A stretch of 64,000 nucleotides of DNA, taken from the NCBI GenBank assembly GCA_964036155.1, contig OZ038422.1:11183201-11247200 (forward strand), given 5' to 3'. Positions 22,395 to 34,168 of the stretch are shown one piece after another; within the stretch, counting starts at the first letter, position 1; each line of letters opens with the position of its first letter. Both the position numbers and the translations under genes were made by a program. The notes under the pieces are model-generated. The model was given only the letters and a program-made list of their open reading frames with translations. It ran no database searches and was not told the origin of the DNA. The DNA is from Diploscapter coronatus (lineage: Eukaryota; Nematoda; Chromadorea; Rhabditida; Rhabditidae).

Positions 22395-25300
22395 TTAGAC
22401 TTGTGATAGTTTTTGAATGGGGTCCAAAAGTGAACTGTCAATGATTTGAGTGGGGTCCGCAGCGAGTGAGGTGATCGAAGGCCGACGAGCCTGCGGGGCA
22501 ATCGCCCAGCGAAGGCGCTAAAAGTTGGTCTTCACGAAGGGATACAAATTTTGCTATCAGCGAACCCAAAATCGATAAAGTATGCTAGAGTGCAGAGAGA
22601 CTTATCTTTCATTGAAAGATGGGAGAGTATTGGTTATTTTCTGCATCTCTCTGTACCTTTAACAGGATAGATATTTTAATTTGTGACCAAGGAAATGTTT
22701 GGATCCCTTACCTCTTTAAGTGATCCCTTCGCTACGACGATCAAGTAGAAAATCATGAATAGCGGAATGCTCAGAATCGAAAGACTGCGTATAAACCAAC
22801 CTAGGTTTTTTTTTTAGAAAAATCGATATTTACTGACTTTTCCGAGATTACCTAAAATCACACTCCAAAGTGGGTAAACGTATTCGGCCATTTCCATGGG
22901 CTTGAAGGAGGCCTCGTAAATGGTCAACAAGAAAAGCACTAGGATGAATATCGGGCTACACATCCAGCAGACGCGCCAGTAGATGCCCGGGTAAAAGCCA
23001 AGCATCGCCCTAATTTGATTAATTTTTAAAACTTTGTCTTTTAGCATTTTTAATATTTCTACTTGATGTCCCGACTAAACCGATTAATTCCATAGAACCA
23101 ACACACGGCGATCGTCTCGCAGGTGACGATGAACAGAATACTCAGCGATACGCCGTAGTTGTCCAGAAACGCGATCACAAAGCGACCTCCCTGAAATGTT
23201 TAGGCAAAATTGTTGTCGCTTGAACTCTTTTGTCGTACATAGCTGATTGCAGGGAAGCTGCCGAAGTAGTAGATGAGGCACACAATGAGAACGAACCACT
23301 TGCGGTGCTTCGTCAGGAATTTCGACTCATCGCAAAATCCGGTGATCAGCGCCTCGATCCCAGCGAACTACGGGGATTCACAGATACTATTGAATTGTGT
23401 ACTTTAGAATTACCGTGCTGTCGATTCCGAGGGTGATGAGCATGACGAAAAAGATGAAGGACCAAACGCTGGAATAAGACATCGTTGCCAGGGCTTGAGG
23501 ATACACGATGAAGATCAACGACTCCTCATGATCTCCCACTACCTGAATAAAGATTTTATCCGGTGTTTTGAAAGAAACTATAAATAATATGTTTAGGCAC
23601 CTCGCGGATGTCCTTGTTAGTGAGCTTCGCCATGTAGCCGAGTGTGGAGAAAATGACGAATCCAGAAAAGAAGGAGGTCAACAAATTGATCGCCGAAGTC
23701 ACCACAGCGTCCCTGAACATCCATTGGAGCCAGAATAGGGGATGAACTCGTACCGATAACAATTGTTGTTGAATTCATTATAGCTACTCAAAGCCAGCAG
23801 CACGCCAAAGCCCGGCCCCAGAGAGAAGAATATTTGCGTAGCCGCGGCCGACCAGACCTGGAAGATAAGGAATGATAGTGAATTCGGGAAAGTCGTAAGG
23901 AATCACCTCGACATTCCCCAGATGAGTGAAATTTGGCATTAGATAGTACTTGATGCCAGTAGACGCTCCTTCGAGGGTGACACCGCGAAAAAATAGAATC
24001 GTCAGAACGACATAGGGTGCGATAGCGGTGAACCACACCATCTGAAAAATGAAATCTTCGAAAAAAAAACTTCAGCTCGAAATCGAACCTTGCCAGAACT
24101 CTTCGGCCCTTCCCACAGTGCGAAGTAAACCATAACGAAAACAAGCGCCAAGCAAACTGTCATCGACGTCTTGACGCCACCGAGGTCATGGAAGCCCGTG
24201 GAGTTCTGGACGTTGAGCACCTCGTACCTATAATTTTTTGGTGCACTCATTTTTAGCGAGGGATCTTTTACAAGTAGTATTCTTCGCTTGGCGTCGCCAA
24301 TTTCTCACCGGATTTGCTCATGGTGACGTTCAAGTCATCGGAGCACAATTGTGTGTTCCAAGGATTGCCACATTTGCTCCAGGGTACTTCAAACTAAAAT
24401 TTGCTTCTAACTTTTTTCTGCACTCAACGATATGTGAAGGAGCAGAGTACGTGTGTTCATTTTGATAATTACGTCTTTTCTTCGATGATGTGTTACGTAA
24501 AATCTATGTGCATAGACATTTTGTCTATATGCCATAGGTAAATTGATACGCGGCGAAACGCATGAAAAATGCACAAGTCCTAATCATTGCAGGGCAATGC
24601 GTTAGAGGCGAGAGCAAAAACGTAACACCACATGCAATTTTGCGTCCTATTCAATAGGCAGATTCTCATGCTGTAAAAATCAATGGAGACTCAAATTTTT
24701 CTCGAAAAACTACAGTAGGACCTACCCCTATCGATGCATAGGCGAAGTAGAACGCGTGCGCTATGATGGCGTTATAGAAACAAGCGATAAACGTACAAAT
24801 GAAGCAGATGCCGTAGCCTATTCCTGAACCTTGTTGTTTCATTCAACTGAATTCTTCTGACTTTTTTTGAGCTTACCCTTGAACATGGGACAAATTTTTC
24901 TCCAGATACTAATGCAGCCACTTCTGTGATATTGGCCCAAAGCCAGTTCCATGTAAAATATCGGTAGACCGCCGACAAGTAACATTATGAAGTAGGGTAC
25001 GAGAAAAGCTCCTATGAAGATAGAATGTAGCTTCGATGAAATAATCGTGCCACGACTTACCCCCTCCATACCTATAGCATACTGCGGGGAATCGCCAAAT
25101 GTTTCCCAGATCGACTGCATAGCCGATAACGGCCAAGAGGAACTCCATTTTAGTCGACCATTTCTCACGTCCCGCCGAACTCCGCCGACGCAACGCTTGA
25201 ACTCGCGATTCTTTTGTTTCTCGGGAAGGCGTCGTACCTTTAATTTTTTCATCTGAATCTCCTAATAGACTGCCATTGGAGTCAACTCTCAAAATGACTT

Positions 25301-25925
25301 ATGTAGTCATGCAGTCAAGTACTGAAACAACTTTTTCTCCTTGTGGGAGAACGATGATAATCCTGAACCCTTTCAAGGTTCAGGATCAGAACACGCTTTA
25401 AAAAATATTAGAACCAACCCGCTATAGGCTCGATACTGTCACTCTCCTTCAAAGCTAACGTTACCGGTTTCTCTAAATTCTCTACGTTTTCCACTACCAC
25501 AACTGGCTGGTACTCCACGCCTAAAATTAGCAACATTTTTCAAAGGAGATGCGAATTTTTCACTCTTTCCGGTAGAGCGATTGCTGAGTTTCTTCTCGAG
25601 GTTCGTCTTGTTGTCATTCGCGTCGATAAATTTGTAGTCGTCCGTGCCTCCGTAGTGATTCTGGTTCTGCAGGTCCATGTCCCGTTCCCTGATGAGGGAC
25701 TGCGACTCCCGAGCTAAAAGTTAGTATTTGTAAAGGTTCAATCAAAATTTAGGAAGGTAATCAGCTAGACCAAGCTGCCTCTATAGAGGGACTAACTTTT
25801 TTCTTTCTCGATACATATCGCTTTATCGCATACACAGACCAATGTTTACCCAAGGATTTACTAATTCATGAGTTACCCAGAAGACGCACAAAGCTGGTGG
25901 GTTTCGGGTTTTGGGTTTGCGCCAT
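22395..25925 (-). CDS. mod-5: Serotonin transporter-type SLC6 symporter (MOD-5/SERT)
   Basis: A plasma-membrane Na+/Cl- coupled neurotransmitter transporter, expected to clear serotonin at synapses. Seventeen minus-strand exons give 700 residues, all phases closing: 25877-25925, 25564-25713, 25419-25520, 25061-25261, 24877-25011, 24726-24823, 24272-24393, 24089-24227, 23907-24041, 23754-23857, 23601-23712, 23414-23542, 23239-23367, 23063-23190, 22852-23009, 22712-22800 and 22395-22517. TM1 has [13 protein letters not shown], with the Asp (about 151) that monoamine transporters use to bind the amine. The EL2 loop has a Cys pair (SKCGNP, QLCSDD) and N-glycosylation sites. TM6 has FFSLGPGFG. The cytosolic N-terminus (~135 residues) is disordered. 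The substrate is inferred from the TM1 Asp, from overall resemblance to SERT, and from recalled synteny: mod-5 lies beside rpb-7 and sec-11 in C. elegans. Confidence 0.88.
24499..24645. repeat. Possible foldback remnant in an SLC6 intron
   Basis: ATGTGTTACGT near 24499 and ACGTAACACCACAT near 24630 are inverted, with an internal hairpin of ATAGACA/TGTCTAT near 24515. The arms are short, so this is only a candidate MITE fragment. Confidence 0.3.
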
Positions 25926-26020
25926 GATGTAAATCGGGAAAAAACCGTCCGATTCGATGAAATCGATATTTTTAATTACAAGAAAATCACTAACTTGCAA
26001 ATATCACCAATGCTGCGTTC

Positions 26021-26665
26021 ATGATCGAAGAATATCTTATTGTTGAGAAAATGAGTGAAAAATTGCCGACGTATGCAAATCATGTCGAGAAAAACCTTCC
26101 ACGGAGAAAAATTAGACCGGATTTCCGGAAGAAATGCGATCTTACAGAAATGCGATGCGCTTTTGATGAATGCCCTTGTTTGAGAGAACGGAATAATGAT
26201 GTAAGCAACATCAAAACACGTGGTTTTATCAAAATCATGAAAAGTTTGAAAATCACTAACGCCTTCTCCGCCATTGACGCCCTTGACGACGAATCCAACG
26301 CATTTTGATCGATCAATATTTTGGATAAGATCCAGATAGGGAAAATCTCAGGTCAATTAGAATTAGTGCGCACGAGTGATCTAGCTGCAAGTCCAAAAGG
26401 AGATAATTCGATGAAAATACAGCTTCCAGAAACTTTCCCGAGAATGAACGCTTTCTCGAAACTACCGACGCTCCGGATGAAGATAACCTTCACTTATGAA
26501 AAGGCCCTGGATTTTGCGCAGATGAAAAGATCCGATCCCTTCGGCTCTAAGGGAGCATTCGAAAAAAGTTCCGGCGCGACTTTTCACATGGTATTCATAG
26601 TCGTGAGAATTGCTTTCAAAGTCTTAGAATTCTTCAGCAAGGTTAACGATTTTCTCTGTAATTAG
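26021..26665 (+). pseudogene. Open frame interrupted by one stop, origin unknown
   Basis: From ATG 26021 the frame is open for 95 codons to TGA (26306-26308). It then stays open in the same frame to 26665, about 214 codons with one interruption. No intron signals around the stop fix it convincingly, and no domain is recognised. The first half has several Cys (CDLTEMRCAFDECPCL). It may be a decayed gene, a retained intron artefact or chance. Confidence 0.2.
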
Positions 26666-29600
26666 AGAGCTGAATAACCCACAAATTTGCAATTCAAACC
26701 CACATGATTTGAATTCATCACATCATGTGATACGATCAATTAATTCTGACTGAGAGTTGACGTGAGTTTTTCGATTTTAGCAAAATTTTGGTTGGGACAC
26801 TTTGACGCTCTTTGTGCCATGGAAATTGTATGCTTGGGTGAACGGCCAGAACTTTAACCAGTTTCCAGTCGTGTTGGTGTTTACCTAATTATGGGAGTTC
26901 TGACTCGAATTTGTATCCTATTGGTCAAACATTATCATATAATAATCTGAGCTAATTTTTAAGATGAAACCTTTCCTTATAATTGGAATTTGAAATTTAC
27001 AAGTTTTCACTTTTACTTGCAAAATTTAGCAGCGAATAAATTTTTAATCATATGTAGGCGAAGTAAAAGAATAAGTATATGAGCGTTCTCAGGAATGAAT
27101 TTCTTATTAAAGAAAAACCGCGAATTTCAATGGACTCATTTCTTTCATTCAAAGAATACTGAAAGTCAATCAGAATACGTAATTATAGTAAACAGTTGGG
27201 GTTTAGTAGGCGAAAACTTGGATAAATTTTCGGCAATATCTGCCAAATTTCCTACAAAAATAGTTGATTTATTGAAACGTTTCCAAGTTGTGGGAACAAA
27301 GTGTTCTCATAAATTTGTGAAAACTCACCAACTAACGCATGATGTTGTTTCCTTCGTACAGAAGTCCATCGTAGCATTTCCAAACTAACCGATAATGAGG
27401 TGCAGGGCTCTATCCGATATGTGTCAAACGATTTCGAACTTCTAAACTCGAATTTACAAAATTTGCCGAAATCTCTGAAAAATTTATACTCCAACATTCA
27501 AACAATGAGGAAATTTGTAGTGGCCTAATCAAGAGCTGAATCGACTTTTTCGATGTCGCATAAATAGGCAGTTACGTATGTATAGGTTTGAAAATTAGAA
27601 ATAGGGTAGATAGGTTTATGAAATTTGTAGAATCCAGCTAAAGGATAAGTATAATGACAAAGCGACAGAACTTTTAGTTTCAGTTTAGGGGTGTGAGAAA
27701 CCACAATTCGTATGGGATTAAATTCGAATCGAAAGCTACTTTAATTTGAAATGTTGATTTTATATACGAGACAAAATTAAAAGGTCTTTAAATTGGCAAA
27801 TATCTCGATATGATTTAGAAGCACCGTATTTTAGATCAAGATAATGCAACAAAGATGTTTTCTTCCAGTAATATCACGATATTTTCTAGGAACTAAAACC
27901 TCGTGGATATAGTTTTGAGTGGAGAGATCCATACCTCATGACTTGGAATGTCCTAATTTTTCCCGAGGGTCGACATATGAAATATTTACGGCCTTTCTTT
28001 TGAACTTGTATCCGCGCGTCTCGAACTAGCTAATTTTCCCAAGGAAAATCGCGGTTGCTATCCCCGGTCTCACATTTTTGGTGCCTCGCAAATTTTGTCC
28101 CAATTGAGTTTGTTGAATGAAGCGCAACGCGTGGTGAATGAGCTATGAAACGATTTAAGAAAATTTTTGGTACACTCAAAAATTAGCCTTGAAAAATTTG
28201 CAAAAATTCAATATGTACATCCATATGATTAAAGTTTTCAGGTTTTCAAAAGATCTAGCCAAAATTTTGCCAATCTTTCCGAGGTTGATACAAGGCCTAT
28301 TTTAGGAAAGATATAGATTTGAACCTATAAAAAATCTGAAAATATCAACTCGAAAAGAAGGTGGAGAGTCGGAAGCTCGAGGTTTCAATGAAAGAAGATG
28401 GTAGAATGGAGCTGGAAATAGCAATTCTTTGGGGATAGTGCAAAATTTATTAATGAATGGGTGAAAATCTGTCTCGAATAATTCTTGAGAAAAATCTTCA
28501 CGTAAAACGGCTCATAAAATTTCTACCCGAATCGTAATGACCTTATGATATAAAAATTAAGTTATGGAATCGATTTCAAAAAGATTTGTACAACTAACTT
28601 TGCTGACAATTTATAAGAATTGCGATTTCTCGAATTTTTTGTGAGTCCGAAATTTCTCACGAATACTAAAATTGCAACGTTATGAACGGCGCGCGGATAA
28701 GAAAAGTTTAGATTTGTGAAACTTTCGAAAAATCCTTCACGGGCACATTTATAGATGTGATCAGAAAAGGACCGGGCACATTTCAGACCTCATGATTTAT
28801 GAGGGAAATTTTCCAACTTCAGAAAGAAATTCTATAAACCTAAGGAGTTTTCGTATAACATGAGAATTTTGGAAATTGAACACATTCCCAAAGAGTCACA
28901 TGGTGATATTGTAGATCGTGGTAAAGGTTCGTCGGTTGGTTAAATTGGGTTTTGGAAAGTTAGCAAAATATTGATATATTGGTAATTAAAGAAAACAATC
29001 TGTGATGATCAAGTTTAACTGCCATCAGAATTATAAAAATCCTAAAGCAAAATCAACCGTACCTCAAAATCGGCCTCATTTTCGGTCCTTGTAAAAATCA
29101 CTGACTAATTTTAAGTGTTCCGGTGTGCAAATTCGCCAAGTTTCGTAACATCTTAGGTAATGTTCTTAGGCTAGCATGAGTTAGTCGCACATCTAGGCGT
29201 ATGCGGGTGGCACACTTAGACCTTCATCACACAGTGCGTCATTTTCAGAGGGTGACGAAAATTTGCCGAAAACCTTGACTCATGTGGCGATGCATCTCAA
29301 TTTTCACTAGGTAAGCACACCCTCACAAGAATTCGGTGAAAATTTCATCGGACTTTTAAAAACTATCTTTTATATTTAGGCTAGAAAATTTTGCACGATT
29401 TTCAAAAGCTACCCTCCATCACAAAACCTAGGATTTTTGCAAAATGAGCTTAAAATATTCTGACATTCCAAGATTTAAGTCAAAATCATAGTGATATAGT
29501 ATGAAACTCACGGATTTTAGGTTAAATGGAACATAAAATAGGATTAGTGCTATTAATCTTAAGGTAATCCTAGAAAAATGAATCATAAAATCTGAGGACA

Positions 29601-30354
29601 ATTGAATTTTAGACGAAAAAGTGTAAGGAGTAGGGTGCAATTTTATAGGTGAGTGCGATTTTTCTGGGCCGATTATTTCCCGATCCCCCGCTACCTCAAT
29701 TTCATACATTAATCATGGATTTTGGCTTAGGCCCGAGAAAAACTCGGCGGCTATTAATTACACCGGGCTTGATGGACGTTTTTTGAACAATTAAAACTTT
29801 GTACAGATCATAAATTATCAAGTTTGTGATATCCTACCTAATTTATAATTTCATACCTTTCCACCGCGATAAAATAAAAATAAAAATAGCCGTTTTTCAA
29901 TGTTAAATGAACTTACTATATTTTTATCTAGAATTTTAAACTCTCACCTCTTAACCATGATAACATAGAAAATTACTTTAAGTCTAGATTTGAAGTTTGA
30001 TAGACTGACGCAAAGATAAAATCTTTGAAATGTTTCTTATGACATAGTTTGGACAGGTGTATATCTATATTTATACTTAGTCTGATCTCTCAAAAATCAT
30101 CGATTTTTAATAACAGAAACCAAAATGGCGTATGTTTTAGTTAGCCTTTACTTTTTAAACAAAGTTTTATTGTCGGCTGCAAATCATAGAAAAGCGAGCT
30201 AAGATTGACGCAGCAAAAGGAAGAAAAGGGCGTACAAATGCGCGATTGTTCGTTACTTTATTCAAAAAGCAAGTATCGCCGAATTTCCTCATTTTATTTT
30301 GTTAACTTATTCGGTTTTGTTATTCAATGTCAATAACGATGGCTAGAAACTCTA

Positions 30355-30473
30355 GGGTTCGTACTAAACTCCCTTCAGGTCAGGTTAACTGTCTCTCTCC
30401 CAAAATGCCGAGGAGATCGAGTCAACTAGACTAGTTAGTCTGAGATCAAGTCAGGGGGGTTTAGTACGGGTCC
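30355..30473. mobile_element. MITE-like hairpin element
   Basis: The left end GGGTTCGTACTAAACTCCC (from 30355) and right end GGGGGGTTTAGTACGGGTCC (ending 30473) are inverted copies with few mismatches, around a ~70-base centre. No coding sequence is seen. Confidence 0.55.
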
Positions 30474-31211
30474 AGAAGTCGATAGAACCGAAGAACTCGC
30501 GAAGATGATCGTCAATTTGACTGTTGAATTCAAATTCTTATTTTCATGATTTTTCGCTATTGGCGGCATTCGTTCGACGTCTCATCGGCTTCAGGAGTTT
30601 CTGATCAGTGCTTGACATTTAAATGATAAAAAAATAATAAAATAAAAATATAGAACGAAGAAACTTGATGATAATCAATCACTTTTTAAATAGTGACGAA
30701 CTATCGTGAATTCGTACACCTTTCTCTCTCCCTCGTTGCACCAATGTTAACTTGCTTTCTATGGTTCGCAACCGAGAATAGAACATAACTTTATTCTCTT
30801 TCTCAAGTAGATAGAACTTGATTTAAATTAAAATCGTAATATCACATTTCTGTAGTGGGGAAGATATTTGGAAAATGGAAAAAAATGAAATTCTATCAAC
30901 TACATGTAAAATTAGAAATTATTTTGATAAAACACTTCTCTCCAAAGAAAAATCCGTAAAATTTAAAAAAACAGGACCAGCGGTAGATAACGATCAATAA
31001 ATAAGCACAGTGATAAAACAGAATGCAGATAAAGGCTTAATTCCAATAGAAAAATGATTATGATAAATTAGGGCGCATATATAAAATAGCAAATAAGTGT
31101 TTGATAAAAGGAATGTGAACATTTTCGTTGATTTACAAACATTTAGACAGAAATTCACAAAAATCACCTAATTTTGCGTTTTTTCATTTGGATAAATTTA
31201 GAGAGAACAGA

Positions 31212-31291
31212 CCCAAGGAGCACTTTCGTCAGACGAAGATAAACTAAAAGGGGTAGGTCGCAAGGGGTTTTTGACGATCGTCCTCCCTAGG
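31212..31291 (+). repeat. Dispersed 80-bp repeat, copy 1
   Basis: This copy shares most bases with 37906-37988: GGAGCACTTTCGTCAGACGA, then a variable purine stretch, then TAGGTCGCAAGGGGT and GACGATCGT, ending CTCCCTAGG. The ends form a short imperfect inverted repeat (CCTAAGGAG / CTCCCTAGG in the second copy), so it may be a tiny transposon-derived element. Confidence 0.7.
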
Positions 31292-31684
31292 ACTGAGAAA
31301 GAACAGCTAAAATCATGAAATTTAATTTAGAAAGGGGAAATTTAGCTACTTTTCAGGAGCTAAGAATGAAAATAATACTTGTATTCGATTGTCATTGTTG
31401 TTGTGTGGAGTTATCGCGATCAGGATTTGTCGGGAGAGGACTTGAATTTGAAGATTTGAAGGCAAACGATTTGGGCCACGCGTCGGAACGCATGATCATC
31501 TACAAATTAGAAAATTTAAGAGGAAAAATAATCCTCTCAGAAAATCCTCTTCAGCATTATTCCTTCTAAAATGTATTAACTGTGAAGAATCAAACAAGAA
31601 AAAACTTCTTGAAAGCTTATTCAGTATTCTTCTCTACAACATCCTTTTCCTTTCAAAGATAGAAAAATGAAACAAAAATCTTAC

Positions 31685-32152
31685 CTATTTAGCCTTTCCG
31701 TTTTTCTTGTCCTTGCCGCCGCGCAACTTTCGCTCCTCCTTCTCCTTGATCGAGTTATAGAGCTTCCAGCCGCAGAAGGCTGAAATTTGAACAGGGTTAA
31801 TTTTTTAATATTAAAAAACAACCCTACCGACAATGGCGATAATGCAAATGCCAGGCAGAATGAAGACGGTGTTGTCGAACGACTGGCCTGGAAGTTTCTT
31901 TTTTATTTTTTTAAAAGAATTTAAAAAATAACATTTTAAATTATTTTATGCAAAAATGGATAAAAATCATATTTTTAAGAATAAATCAGGAAAACTCTAC
32001 CATTTTATCTATAGAAAAAGGGCTAAAATTTATGTTTTGAAGCGTTAAGAATATCCTATTGAAAATTCGCCCACCGTAAGGTCCCTTGCTGCCGAGATCG
32101 ACCATCTTTGCACGATGTTTTGCAAACTTCAACCGGTGGTCGGAGAAAGGCT
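31685..32152 (-). CDS. Small single-pass membrane protein
   Basis: Three linked minus-strand exons (32075-32152, 31828-31887, 31685-31779) keep frame. From ATG 32105 they encode 61 residues: an N-terminal part (MVDLGSKGPYG), one hydrophobic helix (TVFILPGICIIAIVAFCGW) and a strongly basic tail rich in Lys, Glu and Arg ending NGKAK. The first exon is open upstream of that ATG to its acceptor (EPFSDHRLKFAKHRAK), so a further 5' exon may exist. I did not find it. The stop TAG is followed at once by GTAAGA. Basic lysine-rich tails are common in small ER or mitochondrial membrane proteins. The family is not recognised. Confidence 0.6.
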
Positions 32153-32876
32153 CTAAAATTGAAATTTTTTAAATCCAAAAATTTTCAAATTCGATAAATC
32201 AAAGCGTAATTTCAATGGAAAGAAACAGGATGATTTTGGAAGAAGATAATTAGGTTAATTAACTAAGATAATTGGGCGTAATTATAGAGATAATTGGGGT
32301 AATTAGAGTTCGAATGAAAGGCGTAGTTCGCTAGTTGGACACGCAACGCGGGCGCACGCGTGCTAATGGGAAAGATATTTGGGGCGTAGAGAGAGAACAT
32401 TAGAAATGAAGAGAGCGGAAAAGAAAACGAGATAGATTAAAGAAATCTACCCGAAAATCGGATGAAACGTTGATAAAAGGAAACGAAAAATCGAGATTCT
32501 CAAGATTTTTTCTCCGGAATGTTTGAAAGACTTTATTTTATCATCTTGGAAAGACATTTGCATATGGCGTCATCATTAAATTTGAATTTGATAAAGGTTG
32601 TTTCAATGTAGTTCGATAGGGTAGATGAAAAAACCGAAAATAATATTGCAGAAACACACATTTGAATGAAACAACCTTGTGAAAGATTTATAAAAATCGG
32701 CAACTTAGAAAAATAGTTGCAATAGTCACACGCGAAACGGAATATTATGAGAAAAGTAATCTTTTCTCTATCGAGCACTATCCTATTTCGCATATAACGA
32801 TGCTAAAATGCAGCTAGTTTCCCAAATTGCCTATAAATGTGATGTATCTACAAATTTACAAATTCGGTGAGATTTT

Positions 32877-34168
32877 CTAGACTAAAGTCGAGAAATGTTG
32901 ATAGTCGCTTTGTCGTGGCGGATATGTGATCTGCGTCCAGAAGAGACTCGTTCGGACGGCAATCGTCACGCAAAATATCATCGTCGCGATTCCTAAGGCT
33001 ATGCCTACTCCCCTAAAATTGGGCTTAATTTTTTATAGTTCACTGAAAAGCATTTTATAGTTTACATGTAGAAATATCTCAACTTTCTAATTTAGGGACG
33101 ATATTTTCTCTTAATTTAAATTAAAAATATACCTAGCCACTAATCCTCGTGTAGGATCCAACGCGCATGATATCAATAGAACTGAATATTCTCATTTCAT
33201 TTCAGCGCATTTTTCATTGAGGACTAACCTATGATGTATAATAACAATGATAGAAACCAAAATGTGTAAATAACTAATCGAAGAAAGCTAGTCTTTCGGA
33301 AATATTCGAGAACTCTGAAAAGTTGACATGAAGATTCTACAAATTAGCACATTTCCCTACGTTTCCAGATCGTATGGGCAATTTTTGAGCATTTTTAGAG
33401 CGAATAATAGTTGAATAACCGAGAAAAAGAACGTCGCTAGTGAGCACACGATAACGCCTATGTCCAAACAGTCGCTCATGTCTTTTAATAATTCCTAAAA
33501 TAAACAAAATTGGCTAAATTGCTAGAAACTAGAGTTCTCTTCTTACGATATACGCCTTATTTTCGACGAATCTCATTTTCGTCATGAATTCACCCCATCG
33601 GTTTTGTAGGTAATATTGTAATGAAACGGCACATAGTAGAATTGAGGCGATAGACATTGCTGATAATAGCGCTAGGGTCCATTTTATCTAAAAAAAATAT
33701 TTAACTCGACAAAGAGAATCAAATGGGCTAAGAGTTGCTCCTTCTTGGCAAGAAAAAAAATTCTAAAACCCGTCATTCCACCACTCGGTCATTTGACCAT
33801 CTTCTTGCTTACCTTCCCTTGCTCTACATCATCTCCCTGAACACTCATCATGCAGCTTGCTACTTCCGAATGTTGACTACTACTCATCACTTCTCCACTA
33901 ACTGTGAAAACCTAGAATTTCAAATAAAACACGGAAGTTTTTAAAATTGAGCACCTTCTTTTTGAATTGGCTCGGAATGCCATTGCCTGTGGTGCTTTGG
34001 GAGAGAAGTCGCTTCGGCATGCTGCTGATCTAAAAGAAAACACGTCGCACTTTGCAAAAAGTTGAGATTTAGCAAAAGTGACATGGTTTTAAGGCTTACA
34101 AAATGACCGTCCAAAGTGTTGGGATACGAGCTTCTGCCCGGATTCGATGAAGATATTGGCAAGGCCAT
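32877..34168 (-). CDS. Four-helix membrane protein, family not recognised
   Basis: Seven minus-strand exons (34100-34168, 33955-34029, 33547-33687, 33361-33494, 33229-33314, 33133-33181, 32877-33012) sum to 690 bases and give 229 residues with consistent phases. The N-terminus is polar, Ser-rich and probably cytosolic. Four hydrophobic segments follow: TLALLSAMSIASILLCAV, VIVCSLATFFFSVIQLLFAL, LRLVIYTFWFLSLLLYIIGV and GIALGIATMIFCVTIAV. The C-terminus is short (YQHFSTLV). An acceptor (CTTTTAG) lies about 25 bases before the ATG; an in-frame TAG upstream supports this start. The topology resembles a tetraspan family, but the CCG motif of true tetraspanins is absent. A candidate poly(A) signal is at 32532-32537. 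Confidence 0.75.

Larger units (their letters stand above)
25926..31684. other. Large gene-poor interval
   Basis: I find no splice-consistent gene here. Two open stretches share one frame on the plus strand (26021-26308 and 26309-26665, separated by a TGA), discussed as a candidate. The interval 26700-30300 is AT-rich with no recognised repeats. A hairpin element lies at 30355-30473 and a dispersed repeat copy at 31212-31291. Regulatory sequence for the divergent SLC6 gene probably lies in the part next to 25925. Confidence 0.4.

Noticed and set aside
24839..25292. Two overlapping minus-strand frames taken as separate proteins
   Set aside because: They are pieces of the SLC6 exons 25061-25261 and 24877-25011 read through the 49-base intron between them.
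27095..27388. 97-codon plus frame
   Set aside because: AT-rich, no splice partners, no domain, unlike the codon use of the supported genes.
31315..31569. 84-codon plus frame with a Cys cluster
   Set aside because: Overlaps the flank of a repeat element and has no supporting signals.
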